From contig OY969700.1 of assembly GCA_963702035.1 (NCBI GenBank), positions 1,240,001 through 1,304,000 on the forward strand: 64,000 bases of DNA, written 5' to 3'. The DNA is from VRUE01 sp963702035. GTDB lineage: Bacteria > Actinomycetota > Thermoleophilia > Solirubrobacterales > 70-9. Under the pieces are notes generated by a model. The model ran no database searches. It had not been told where the DNA came from and saw only the letters and a program-made list of their open reading frames with translations. This document shows, piece by piece, positions 46,673 to 55,075 of this stretch; position 1 is the first letter of the stretch; each line of letters opens with the position of its first letter. A program made the translations under genes and the position numbers.

Positions 46673-47846
46673 AACTCGCGGCGTCGCGTAGGGCGCGGCC
46701 TACCTGCTCAGCCGTAATTACGCCGCTGAGCTTGCCTTCGGCGTCGACCGCGAAGACGGCGCCGAAGCGGCGCAGGGAGCGGTTGGCGAGGAGGGTGTCG
46801 AGGGGGGCGTCGTCGCGGACCTGGAAGGTGCCGTCGTCGCGCTCCAGGACATCGGAGACGAGAGAGGTGGTGCGAGATGTCTCCGGGACCTCGTCGGCTT
46901 TGTCGCGGACGACGAGGCCGAGGAAGCGGTGGGCGGTGTCGATCACCGGGAACCAGGGCCAGCGGTAGCGGAGGAAGTACTCGTCGAGGGCCTGCTCGAC
47001 GGTGAGCTGGTCGGAGATGGTCACCGGCTCGCGGTCCATGATGTCGGAGACGACGAGCTTGCTTATTCCGCTGGTGATCGCGGTCTGGGCGGTGGCGGCT
47101 CGGGCGGAGCCGTTTACGACGAAGCCGATCAGGGCCAGCCAGACGCCGCCGAAGACGTAGCCGTCGAAGACCAGGAGCAGGCCGACGGCGATGAACAGGT
47201 AGCCGAAGATCCGGCCGAGGTTGGCGGCGAAGCGGGTCGCGGAGGCGCGGTTGCCGGTCCGCCACCAGGCGATCGCCCGCACGATCCGACCGCCGTCCAT
47301 GGGGAAGGCCGGCAGCAGGTTGAAGACGAGCACGAGCAGGTTGATCGAGGCCAGCCAGGCGACCATTGCGAGCACGCCCGACGTGCCGCTGTTGCTCTCC
47401 ACAAGGGCGGCTTTACGGAACTCGTCCCAGCCGGCCGCGCCGAGGCCGATCGCGGTCAGGACGACGACGATCGCGAGGGTCACCAGCGGACCGGCGATCG
47501 CCACCTCGAACTCAGTCCGCGGCGAGTCCGATTCGCGATTCATCCGCGCCATCCCGCCGAAGATCCAGAGCTGGATGCTGGAGATCCCGATTCCCCTGCG
47601 CAGGGCGACCATCGCGTGGCCGAGCTCGTGCAGGACGATCGAGCCGAAGAAGCCGAAGGCGCTGAGGATCGCCAGCAGGAAGGGAGTCGAGGACGAGCCG
47701 CTCTCGCCGAGCACGTCGCCGTAGAACTGCGAGAGCCAGAAGATGACGAGGAAGAGGACGAAGAACCAGGACCAGTCAACCGCTATGCGGATGCCGCGGA
47801 CGTGGAACAGCGTTATCGGTTTGCCGCCGAACATCTTGGCTTTCAT
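46671..47846 (-). CDS. Site-2 (M50) zinc metalloprotease with tandem CBS domains
   Basis: About 391 aa. The TM core carries the zinc motif HELGH and the third ligand in NLLPAFPMDGGR, with further hydrophobic helices. Residues about 240-390 form two CBS domains (VVSDIMDREPVTISDQLTVEQ, in part, and GVITAEQVGRAL). It cleaves substrates within the membrane, typically anti-sigma factors, and CBS domains suggest nucleotide control. ATG 47846 is preferred; extending to 47876 adds residues encoded by a family 1 repeat. Convergent with the AidB-type gene. Confidence 0.92.
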   Translation of the reverse strand: MKAKMFGGKPITLFHVRGIRIAVDWSWFFVLFLVIFWLSQFYGDVLGESGSSSTPFLLAILSAFGFFGSIVLHELGHAMVALRRGIGISSIQLWIFGGMARMNRESDSPRTEFEVAIAGPLVTLAIVVVLTAIGLGAAGWDEFRKAALVESNSGTSGVLAMVAWLASINLLVLVFNLLPAFPMDGGRIVRAIAWWRTGNRASATRFAANLGRIFGYLFIAVGLLLVFDGYVFGGVWLALIGFVVNGSARAATAQTAITSGISKLVVSDIMDREPVTISDQLTVEQALDEYFLRYRWPWFPVIDTAHRFLGLVVRDKADEVPETSRTTSLVSDVLERDDGTFQVRDDAPLDTLLANRSLRRFGAVFAVDAEGKLSGVITAEQVGRALRDAAS

Positions 47847-47848
47847 GG

Positions 47849-47968
47849 TACGGGGCTCCCCGGGTGGGGCTTCCACTTAACTTTTTCGGTGAGTCGCCTT
47901 ATGGCTGTCGCCCAGAGGCTTCGGCGAAAAAGTACAAGACGTTTCGGCCCCACCCCGATGACCCCGTA
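47849..47968 (+). repeat. Family 1 hairpin repeat, copy 6
   Basis: CGGGTGGGGC (47861-47870) pairs with GCCCCACCCCG (47947-47957), with outer TACGGGG/CCCCGTA (47849-47855, 47962-47968). The core is CACTTAACTTTTTCGGTGAG to GGCGAAAAAGTACAAGACG. Unlike the other copies it lies between divergent starts, with no plus-strand stop codon just to its left. Confidence 0.85.
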
Positions 47969-47981
47969 TAAGGTCGGAGCC

Positions 47982-49319
47982 ATGTCGGTGGACACGGACA
48001 GGTTGCGGGGCTGGTTGGAGGAGCTGGAGGGGATCGAGCGGCCTTCTGCTTCTGAGGGGGAGCGGCGGGCTGCTGAGTGGTTGGTGGGGAGATTCGGTGA
48101 GCTGGGGGCTGAGGCGCGGATCGAGGCTGAGCCTGCCCATGGCACTTACTGGTGGCCGCTGGGGCTGGGGGCTGCGCTTGGGGCGCTCGGCGGATTCCTC
48201 GGGTTGCGTGGACGGCGGTTGCTGGGCGGCGCCCTGGCCGGTGCGGCGGCGGCCGGGATGGCCTCGGACTTTCCGCCCGGAAAACGGCTGCTGCGCCGCC
48301 TGCTCCCCCGCCGCACCACCTACAACGTCCTCTGCGAGCTGGGCCCCGCCGATGCCAAGGGTCCATCCGAGGACCCGCGTGTGCGGCTGGCGAGCGCCGG
48401 ACCAAGCGGGGCAAGGACGCAGGGAGGCCGAATAGCAGCGCTATTTGGCCGACTGAGGACGCCGCACCGCGCCGGTCCGCCGCCGCCAGACGTGCGCGGG
48501 GGTTCTGGGATGGACCCTCTGCGGACCGTCGTCGTCATCGCCCACCATGACGCCGCGCACTCCGGCCTCGTCTTCCACCCCGAGCTGCCCAACATCGCCG
48601 ACCGGCTGGGGCTGATCGAGCGCACCGACACCAGCCCGGCGATGATGGCGCCCGTGGTCGGCGGCCCGGTGCTGGCCGCGCTCGGCGCGCTCACCGGCAG
48701 GCGACTGTTGGCCAAGCTGGGCATCTTCCTCGGCCTCGGCTCCGCGGCGGCGATGGCCGAGATCGGCTCCCGCAAGGTCGTCCCCGGCGCCAACGACAAC
48801 GGCTCGGCGGTCGTCTCCCTGCTTGCCCTGGCCGAGCAGCTGAGCGAGCGGCCGCCCGAGAGCCTGCGGGTGATCCTGCTCTCGGTCGGCTCGGAGGAGT
48901 CCTTCAGCGAGGGCATCAAAGCCTTCGGCGAGCGCCACTTCCCTCAGCTCCCCCGCGAGAGCACCTTCTTCCTCTGCCTCGAGTCAACCGGCTCGCCGCA
49001 TCTGCTCGTCCTGCGCGGCGAGGGCTTCCTCAAGATGCGCGAGTACCCGGCCCGCTCGCTGGCGCTGATGGACGGATTGGCGGGGGAGCTCGAGATCGAC
49101 CTCTTCCCCAACCTGCGCCTGCGCAGCGGCACCGACGGGCTCGAGCCCCTCGCGGCCGGCTATGAGACCGCCGTCCTCTGCAGCTGCACCGACCTCAAGC
49201 AGCCCGCCAACTACCACTGGTGGCACGACCTCGCCGAGAACGTGAACTTCGACACGGTCGCCGAAGGCATCCGCCTAAGCGAAGCGGCGATCCGCCGCCT
49301 GGACCAGCGCTGGCTGTAG
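47982..49319 (+). CDS. M28-family zinc metallopeptidase with membrane segment and in-frame palindromic insertion
   Basis: 445 aa. N-terminal helical part, TM-like stretch near residues 60-95, then the peptidase: VVVIAHHDAAHSG (first zinc His), PGANDNGSA, the SVGSEES acidic pair and the C-terminal NYHWWHD, all in order. It removes N-terminal amino acids or acts as a membrane-associated aminopeptidase. Residues about 126-180, just before the first zinc ligand, are encoded by a palindrome. The ATG at 47982 has GGTCGGAG 5 nt upstream. It is divergent from the M50 protease. Confidence 0.85.
   Translation: MSVDTDRLRGWLEELEGIERPSASEGERRAAEWLVGRFGELGAEARIEAEPAHGTYWWPLGLGAALGALGGFLGLRGRRLLGGALAGAAAAGMASDFPPGKRLLRRLLPRRTTYNVLCELGPADAKGPSEDPRVRLASAGPSGARTQGGRIAALFGRLRTPHRAGPPPPDVRGGSGMDPLRTVVVIAHHDAAHSGLVFHPELPNIADRLGLIERTDTSPAMMAPVVGGPVLAALGALTGRRLLAKLGIFLGLGSAAAMAEIGSRKVVPGANDNGSAVVSLLALAEQLSERPPESLRVILLSVGSEESFSEGIKAFGERHFPQLPRESTFFLCLESTGSPHLLVLRGEGFLKMREYPARSLALMDGLAGELEIDLFPNLRLRSGTDGLEPLAAGYETAVLCSCTDLKQPANYHWWHDLAENVNFDTVAEGIRLSEAAIRRLDQRWL
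48358..48518. repeat. Palindromic element inside the M28 peptidase gene
   Basis: AGGGTCCATCC (48358-48368) pairs with GGATGGACCCT (48508-48518); imperfect pairing continues inward. An inner hairpin (GGCCGAATAGC with GCTATTTGGCC) lies near 48430-48460, followed by GAGGACGCCGC, a motif also present in the family A elements. It adds about 54 residues in frame. Confidence 0.75.
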
Positions 49320-49385
49320 GCCTGTTTTACGCGTTGGATTTTGTACGGGTCCTAGCACGTAGAAAGTCCACAGCGGTGATCGCCG

Positions 49386-49422
49386 AAATCCGACTGCGGG
49401 GTCGGATTTACGCTCTATAGAG
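49386..49422. promoter_or_regulatory. Inverted repeats just upstream of sdhA
   Basis: AAATCCGAC (49386-49394) and GTCGGATTT (49401-49409) form a perfect 9-bp stem with a 6-nt loop, followed by the perfect palindrome CTCTATAGAG (49413-49422), 9 nt before the GTG. Probable operator or 5'-leader structure for the succinate dehydrogenase operon. The rest of the 112-nt gap shows no clear promoter. Confidence 0.55.
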
Positions 49423-49431
49423 TCCGCGCTC

Positions 49432-51120
49432 GTGCCTACGCATGACGTATTGGTGATCGGCGCCGGACTTGCCGGACAGAGGGCCGCCCTGGCCGCCGCC
49501 GAGCAAGGAGTCTCGGTCGGGATCCTCAGCAAGGTCCACCCGGTCCGCTCGCACTCCAACGCCGCCCAGGGCGGGATCAACGCCGCGCTCAACCCCGAGG
49601 ACTCCTGGGAGTCGCACGCCTACGACACGGTCAAGGGCTCCGACTACCTGGGCGACCAGGACGCGATCTCGATCATGTGCGAAGAGGCGCCGGAAGAGAT
49701 CCTCCACCTCGAGCACCTCGGCGTCACCTTCCACCGCAACGAGGAAGGCAAGCTCGGCACCCGCGCCTTCGGCGGCGCCTCGGCCGCCCGCACCTACTAC
49801 GTCGCCGACATCACCGGCCAGGCGATCATGCACGTGCTCTACGAGCAGCTGATGAAGTACTCCGACGCGGTCGCCCGCTACGAGGAGTGGTTCTGCACCG
49901 CCCTGGCGATGGATGAGCAGGGCGAGTGCCGCGGCGTCGTCACCCGCAACGTCGCCGACGGCTCGATGCAGCTCTTCACGGCAAAGTCGGTGATCCTCGC
50001 CTGCGGCGGCAACGGCCAGGCCTGGAAGCCGACCACCAACGCGCTGATCTGCACCGGCGACGGGATCGCGATGGCCTACCGCGCGGGGGCCAAGCTGATG
50101 GACATGGAGATGATCCAGTACCACCCGACGACGCTTGCCGGCAAGGGCTTCCTGATCACCGAGGGCGCCCGCGGCGAGGGCGCGCACCTGCTCAACGCCA
50201 AGGGCGAACGCTTCATGGAGCGCTACGCGCCGAACAAGATGGAACTCGCCTCGCGCGACGTCGTCTCCCGCGCCGAGCAGACCGAGATCGACGAGGGCCG
50301 CGGCTTCCCCGACGGCACCGTCGCGCTCGACATCACCGTGGTGCCGAAGAAGCGCATCCACGAGGCGCTGCGCGAGATCGTCCTCGTCGGCCGCGACTTC
50401 GCCGGCGTCAACATCACCAAGGAACCGATCCGGATCAAGCCCGGCAACCACTACACGATGGGCGGCGTCAAGACCGACGTCAACGGCCGCACCGAGGTGC
50501 CCGGCCTCTACGCCGCCGGCGAGACCGCCTGCGTCTCGGTCCACGGCGGCAACCGGCTCGGCGCCAACTCGCTGCTCGACACGCTGATCTTCGGTCGCCG
50601 CTCGGGCGTCGACGCCGCCGGCCGCGCCAAGCGGATCGAGGGCTCGCGGCCATCGGGGGGAGCGCTGGAGACCGAGCAGGCGACGATCGACGCGATCTCC
50701 GCCCGCGAGAAGGGCTCCGGCCGCCGCGTCTCGGAGATCAAGTTCGACCTCGGCACGGTGATGGACAAGCACGTCGCCGTCTTCCGCGACGAGGCCGGCA
50801 TCCAGGGGGCGCTGGAAAAGGTCCGCCAGCTCAAGGAGGAGGCCGAGTCCGCCTACATCGACGACAAGGGCAGCGTCTTCAACCAGGACCTGCTGGGGGC
50901 GATCGAGCTCGGCTACATGCTCGACAACGCCGAATGCACCTGCGTCGCCGCGCTCGAGCGCAAGGAGAGCCGCGGCGCCCAGTACAGGACCGACTTCCCC
51001 GAGCGCAACGACGCCGAGTGGCTCAAACACATCGACCTGCAGCAGGGGGACGACGGGCCGGAGATCTCATACTCAGAGGTGACGATCACCCAGTGGGAAC
51101 CCGAAGAGAGGAAGTACTGA
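49432..51120 (+). CDS. sdhA: Succinate dehydrogenase/fumarate reductase flavoprotein subunit
   Basis: 562 aa. The Rossmann FAD motif VLVIGAGLAGQRAALAA, covalent-FAD histidine H41 in RSHSNAAQGG, QYHPTTLAGKGFLITEGARGEG (in part) with active-site residues, and HYTMGGVKTDVNG are as in SdhA. It oxidises succinate to fumarate and passes electrons to SdhB. The GTG at 49432 is the start; upstream is an inverted repeat. It is the first gene of a three-gene operon, 4 nt before sdhB. Confidence 0.97.
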   Translation: MPTHDVLVIGAGLAGQRAALAAAEQGVSVGILSKVHPVRSHSNAAQGGINAALNPEDSWESHAYDTVKGSDYLGDQDAISIMCEEAPEEILHLEHLGVTFHRNEEGKLGTRAFGGASAARTYYVADITGQAIMHVLYEQLMKYSDAVARYEEWFCTALAMDEQGECRGVVTRNVADGSMQLFTAKSVILACGGNGQAWKPTTNALICTGDGIAMAYRAGAKLMDMEMIQYHPTTLAGKGFLITEGARGEGAHLLNAKGERFMERYAPNKMELASRDVVSRAEQTEIDEGRGFPDGTVALDITVVPKKRIHEALREIVLVGRDFAGVNITKEPIRIKPGNHYTMGGVKTDVNGRTEVPGLYAAGETACVSVHGGNRLGANSLLDTLIFGRRSGVDAAGRAKRIEGSRPSGGALETEQATIDAISAREKGSGRRVSEIKFDLGTVMDKHVAVFRDEAGIQGALEKVRQLKEEAESAYIDDKGSVFNQDLLGAIELGYMLDNAECTCVAALERKESRGAQYRTDFPERNDAEWLKHIDLQQGDDGPEISYSEVTITQWEPEERKY

Positions 51121-51124
51121 GCCA

Positions 51125-52285
51125 ATGGCCGAGTACACGCTGAAAGTCCGCCGTTACCAGCCGGAGAGCGGCGAAGGGGCCTTCTGGGAGGAGTTCAAGG
51201 TCAACCTCGACCCCTCGCTCTCGGTCCTCGACGGGATCCTCCAGGCCAAGGACCGCGACGACGGCTCGCTCTCGGTGCGCTGCTCCTGCCGGGCGGCGAT
51301 CTGCGGCTCCTGCGGGATGAAGATCAACGGCCAGTCCGGGCTCGGCTGCAAGACGCAGATCGGCGAGGCGCAGGAGCTTGCCGACAAGAAAGCCAGCATC
51401 GGCAACGGGGGCGGAAGCAACGACAACGCGATCGTGGTCGAGCCGATGGGCAACATGCCGGTGGTCAAGGATCTGATCACCGACATGGAGTCGACCCACT
51501 GGGAGAAGATCCGCCGCGTCACCCCCTGGCTCCTCCCCCACGGCGAGGCGCCCGAGCGCGAGTACGTGGTCGAGCCGGAGTCGATGATCGACATCACCCA
51601 GTCGATGGCCTGCATCCAGTGCGGCGCCTGCGTCTCCTCCTGCCTCTCGATGGAAGCCGACCCCGACTTCATCGGCCCCGCCGCCCTGGCCAAGGCCTAC
51701 CGCTTCGTCGGCGACCCGCGCGATGCGGAGACCAAGGAGCGCCTCCACGACCTGGCCCACGATCCGCACGGGATCTACGACTGCACCCACTGCTTCAGCT
51801 GCATCGACGCCTGCCCGAAGGGGGTGGCGCCGATGGACCAGATCATGCGCCTGCGCCGCAAGGCCGGCGAGGAGGGGATCGAGGACCCCAACAGCGGCCA
51901 CCATCACGAGCTGGCGTTCGTCGAGATCATCGAGAAGAAGGGGACGCTCGACGAGGTCGCGCTGCCGAAAGAGTCGTTGGCCTACGGGATCAAGGGCAAG
52001 CTGAAACCGAGCAAACGGGCGATCAAGGAAGTCCTCAGCGCGCTGCCGACGATCTTCCGCACGATCAAGACCGGCAAGGTGCGGACCAAGTGGATCGCCC
52101 CACATCACAAGCTGCCCGGCAACGCCCAGGACGAGGTCAAGGCGATCTACAAGCACGCCGAGGAGCACCGCGAGGAATTCAACATCTACATCCACGGCGA
52201 GGACGACGTCGAACCGGAGCCCGACGAGCCCACCGACGTGGCCTTGACGGACGAGGCGAAAGCCGCAACGGAGGAGAAGGCATGA
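51125..52285 (+). CDS. sdhB: Succinate dehydrogenase iron-sulfur subunit, long form
   Basis: 386 aa, about 140 longer than usual SdhB. N-terminal [2Fe-2S] ligands in RCSCRAAICGSCGMKING, followed by CIQCGACVSSC and CTHCFSCIDACPKG for the [3Fe-4S] and [4Fe-4S] clusters. The extra C-terminal tail (from about residue 245) is helical and ends in an acidic region (EDDVEPEPDEPTD). It links SdhA to the CCG-domain subunit encoded by the next gene, with which it overlaps by ATGA. Confidence 0.95.
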   Translation: MAEYTLKVRRYQPESGEGAFWEEFKVNLDPSLSVLDGILQAKDRDDGSLSVRCSCRAAICGSCGMKINGQSGLGCKTQIGEAQELADKKASIGNGGGSNDNAIVVEPMGNMPVVKDLITDMESTHWEKIRRVTPWLLPHGEAPEREYVVEPESMIDITQSMACIQCGACVSSCLSMEADPDFIGPAALAKAYRFVGDPRDAETKERLHDLAHDPHGIYDCTHCFSCIDACPKGVAPMDQIMRLRRKAGEEGIEDPNSGHHHELAFVEIIEKKGTLDEVALPKESLAYGIKGKLKPSKRAIKEVLSALPTIFRTIKTGKVRTKWIAPHHKLPGNAQDEVKAIYKHAEEHREEFNIYIHGEDDVEPEPDEPTDVALTDEAKAATEEKA

Positions 52286-53178
52286 AGCTCGCTTACTGGC
52301 CCGGCTGCGTCTCGCGCGGCTTCACCCCCGAGCTGCACGGCTCGATGGCGTTCACGGCGGAGAAGCTCGGGATCGAGCTGGTCGAACTCGACCGCGCCAA
52401 CTGCTGCGGCGCCGGCGTGATCGCCGAGCACAACCAGGAGCTCGCCGACACGCTCAACGCGCGCACCTTCGCGCTCGCCCAGCAGACCGGGCTGGCGATG
52501 ATGAACATCTGCTCGACCTGCCAGGGCGCTCAATCAGAGTGTCAACAAAGATTGGATGCCGATTCTTCGTACCGCGCCCACATAAACGAGGTGCTGAGCG
52601 GCCAGGGCCTCGCCTACGAGAAGGGCAAGGACGGCTTCACCAACAAAAACTTCCTCTGGCTGCTGGTCGAGGACTACGGGCTCGACAAGCTCGCCGAGAA
52701 GGTCGTGCGGCCGCTCTCCGGGCTGCGCGTCGGCCCCTTCTACGGTTGCTACGTCGTCCGCCCCAAGGAGCGGCTCGGCTACGACGAGTTCCCCGACCGC
52801 GACATCTACCTGGAGAAGACGATCGAGGCGCTCGGCGGCGAGGTCGTCGAGTACGACGGCGCCCGCAAATGCTGCGGCTTCCCGGTGATCACGATGAATA
52901 AAGAGACCTCGCTGCGCCAGGCCGGCACCCACGTCGGCGACGCGATCGACGCCGGCGCCGACTGCCTGGTCACGCCCTGCCCGCTCTGCCACCTCAACCT
53001 CGACATGCAGCAACCCGAGGCGGCCAGGATCGTCAACCGCGACCTCGGCCTCGCCGTCCTGCACCTGCCCCAGCTCGTCGGCCTCGCGCTCGGCGCCGAG
53101 CCCAAGCAGCTCGGCATGAGCAAGCACATCGCCTCGACCGGCTGGGTCGAGGAGCGCTTGGCTTCGGTTCCCGCCTGA
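52282..53178 (+). CDS. CCG-domain succinate dehydrogenase anchor subunit (SdhE-like, HdrB-related)
   Basis: 298 aa. Two cysteine-rich CCG motifs, NCCGAGV near residue 43 and KCCGFPV with a preceding YGCYVVRP and a following CPLCHLNL, as in the HdrB-like third subunit of type E succinate:quinone oxidoreductases. No heme-anchoring TM helices (SdhC/SdhD) are encoded nearby, so this is the membrane- or quinone-interacting subunit. It overlaps sdhB by ATGA and completes the operon. Confidence 0.93.
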   Translation: MKLAYWPGCVSRGFTPELHGSMAFTAEKLGIELVELDRANCCGAGVIAEHNQELADTLNARTFALAQQTGLAMMNICSTCQGAQSECQQRLDADSSYRAHINEVLSGQGLAYEKGKDGFTNKNFLWLLVEDYGLDKLAEKVVRPLSGLRVGPFYGCYVVRPKERLGYDEFPDRDIYLEKTIEALGGEVVEYDGARKCCGFPVITMNKETSLRQAGTHVGDAIDAGADCLVTPCPLCHLNLDMQQPEAARIVNRDLGLAVLHLPQLVGLALGAEPKQLGMSKHIASTGWVEERLASVPA

Positions 53179-53181
53179 GCG

Positions 53182-54303
53182 TCAGCCGCTCTGCGAAAAG
53201 GCGCCGCGCAGCCACTCCGCCAGGAGTGGATCGACGAATGCCCAACGCCCTCGCTCGATCATCGTCAGGTGCCCGCTTACTTCGAGCGAGTGAATTGCTC
53301 GCTGCGCCTGGGACTTGCTGAGCCCCAGTCCGTCTAGCGTCGTTCGCGCATAGACGCTCGGCTGACCCCCCGCGACGGAGGCCAAAACAGCCCTCTCCGC
53401 GGGACGCAGAGCTCGCACGGCAGCCTCGAACGGCTCCTCGAGCTCAGCGAACGTCTCCTCGATCGCTCGATCGATCGCGGACAACGGCTCGTCAATCAGC
53501 GCGAAGGCACGCCAGAGATGATGAGCCACGAGCATCGCCCGTTGAGGGTGGCCGGCAACCAGCCCCAGGTAGGTGTCGAGGATCGACTCGATGTCAACAC
53601 CGGCGCGCTCGAACCGCCCGCTCACGTACGCCGCCAGGGCATCCAGCGGTAGCGGGCGCAGTTCGACCGGCTGCGCCTGCCCATACAGCGGACGCTCGCG
53701 ATCGGTGAACAGCTCGCGGAGGAGCGACGACTGCGAGCCGGCGAAAACATAACTGGCCGCCTCGCCATGGTGTTGGATGCGGCTGCGCACCAGCCCGTCG
53801 AGCCCGTCGCGCAGCGCGAGCAGATCCTGGAACTCATCGAAGATCACCAGCGTCGGCGCGCCCGTGCGAGGGAAGATACGAGTCGGCAAATCAAGCAACT
53901 CGATCAACTCGGTCTCTGCCGAGCCGTCCCGTGAACCGGTCGAGGCCGCCAGCGGCCCGGCGCTGACGCCTACGCGCAGAGCTCGCAGAGCCTCCCCCGC
54001 GACCCGCCTCGCGGGTCCGAGAAGACCGCGGTACGCGGCCGCAATCCGCGCCGCCGCATCCGCAATCGAGTAGACGGTCGAGAAGTCAACGTAAGCCGTG
54101 GCCATCCCCTGCCTGTCCGCCTCCAAGCCGAGCCTTCCCAGCAAGGTCGTCTTGCCGTAGCGTCGCGGTGCCTCGAGGCGAGCCGCCTGGCCCACCTCAG
54201 CGAGCTCAAGCAGGCGCGCGAGCTGCGGCTCCCGATCGATTATCTGCTCTGGGGCAACCGGGCGGGAATAGACGAAGGGGTTGGCGCCGAGGCTGATTGA
54301 CAT
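53182..54303 (-). CDS. AAA+ ATPase of the archaeal-ATPase type
   Basis: 373 aa. Walker A APRRYGKTTLL, Walker B TLVIFDEFQDL, sensor region FAGSQSSLLRELF, and a C-terminal winged-helix-like segment (LGLSKSQAQRAIHSLEVSGH, in part, LTMIERGRWAFVDPLL). Such 'archaeal-type' ATPases are common in mobile or toxin-antitoxin contexts, but function is unknown. It is convergent with sdhE (3-nt gap) and 137 nt from vapB. An AT-rich inverted repeat lies just upstream. Confidence 0.8.
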   Translation of the reverse strand: MSISLGANPFVYSRPVAPEQIIDREPQLARLLELAEVGQAARLEAPRRYGKTTLLGRLGLEADRQGMATAYVDFSTVYSIADAAARIAAAYRGLLGPARRVAGEALRALRVGVSAGPLAASTGSRDGSAETELIELLDLPTRIFPRTGAPTLVIFDEFQDLLALRDGLDGLVRSRIQHHGEAASYVFAGSQSSLLRELFTDRERPLYGQAQPVELRPLPLDALAAYVSGRFERAGVDIESILDTYLGLVAGHPQRAMLVAHHLWRAFALIDEPLSAIDRAIEETFAELEEPFEAAVRALRPAERAVLASVAGGQPSVYARTTLDGLGLSKSQAQRAIHSLEVSGHLTMIERGRWAFVDPLLAEWLRGAFSQSG

Positions 54304-54309
54304 TGGCCT

Positions 54310-54331
54310 AAGTATACGAAATACAATACTT
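54310..54331. promoter_or_regulatory. AT-rich inverted repeat upstream of the AAA ATPase gene
   Basis: AAGTAT (54310-54315) and ATACTT (54326-54331) with a 10-nt spacer, seven bases upstream of the ATG. It stands out as an AT pocket in otherwise GC-rich DNA and probably covers the -10 region or an operator. Confidence 0.45.
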
Positions 54332-54405
54332 AAAGTAGTTATAGGTCGCTACTTCAGATTTGCGTGACTCGAGAAGAGCCCTTGCTGAAAGCTTCCGGGT
54401 CAATC

Positions 54406-54427
54406 TGTCCATAGACTGTGTCCATGG
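54406..54427. promoter_or_regulatory. Direct repeat upstream of vapB-like gene
   Basis: TGTCCATAG (54406-54414) and TGTCCATGG (54419-54427) are direct repeats 13 bp apart ending 12 nt before the antitoxin ATG. It may be the site at which the antitoxin-toxin complex autoregulates. Confidence 0.4.
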
Positions 54428-54439
54428 TAGGATCGGTCG

Positions 54440-54679
54440 ATGAGGACGATGCCCGCCGGAGAGTTCAAGCAGACATGCCTGCGGCTGCTGGATGAGGTCG
54501 GCGAGTCGGGTGAGCCGATCGTGATCACCAAGCGCGGCAGAGCCGTAGCGCAACTTGCGCCCCTCAAGCCCGAGCGCGCCGCGGACTGGCTCGGGGCGAT
54601 GCGCAATCGGGGGGCGATCCACGGCGACCTGGTCGCGCCCGCGAGCGGGCCGGACGAGTGGGAGGCGTTGCGTGGGTGA
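54440..54679 (+). CDS. Phd/YefM-type antitoxin (VapB-like)
   Basis: 79 aa. The N-terminal MRTMPAGEFKQTCLRLLDEV and VITKRGRAVAQLAPL form the Phd/YefM DNA-binding fold; the C-terminal part (RNRGAIHGDLVAPASGPDEW) would bind the toxin. Its TGA overlaps the toxin start, so the two are translationally coupled. Type II antitoxin, neutralises the PIN-domain partner. Confidence 0.9.
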   Translation: MRTMPAGEFKQTCLRLLDEVGESGEPIVITKRGRAVAQLAPLKPERAADWLGAMRNRGAIHGDLVAPASGPDEWEALRG

Positions 54680-55068
54680 GGCTGTTGCTCGACACCCACG
54701 CTTGGCTCTGGCGCCTGCTTGACCCAGAGCGGATCTCCGCGCCCGCGGAGGAGGCGATTTCCGATCCGCAGAACGAGCTGCTGCTCTCGCCGATCTCGAC
54801 CTGGGAGACGTTGGTGCTCGCCCGCAAGGGCCGCATCGAGCTGACGCCGTCGCCGAGCGAGTGGGTTCTCGACGCCCTGCGACGCTCAGGGCCGACCGCG
54901 GCGCCGCTGTCTCATGGCGTCGCACTTCGCAGCGAGAATCTCGACGGATTTGCCTCGGAGGATCCGGCGGACCGATTCCTGGTGGCGACGGCGCTCGAGT
55001 TGGAGCTGGCCCTGGTCACCGCGGATGGAGCGATGCACGAATTCGAGTCGGTCAACACGCTCTGGTAG
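54676..55068 (+). CDS. VapC-like PIN-domain toxin
   Basis: 130 aa. PIN-domain acidic residues are visible: LLLDTHAWLW (first Asp), SPISTWETLVLARKGRI (Glu), SEDPADRFLVATALELE (two Asp) and LVTADGAM (Asp). It is a Mg-dependent endoribonuclease in this family. GTG 54676 overlaps the antitoxin stop (GTGA). The convergent antiporter gene ends 7 nt later. Confidence 0.92.
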   Translation: MRLLLDTHAWLWRLLDPERISAPAEEAISDPQNELLLSPISTWETLVLARKGRIELTPSPSEWVLDALRRSGPTAAPLSHGVALRSENLDGFASEDPADRFLVATALELELALVTADGAMHEFESVNTLW

Positions 55069-55075
55069 CGAGCGC

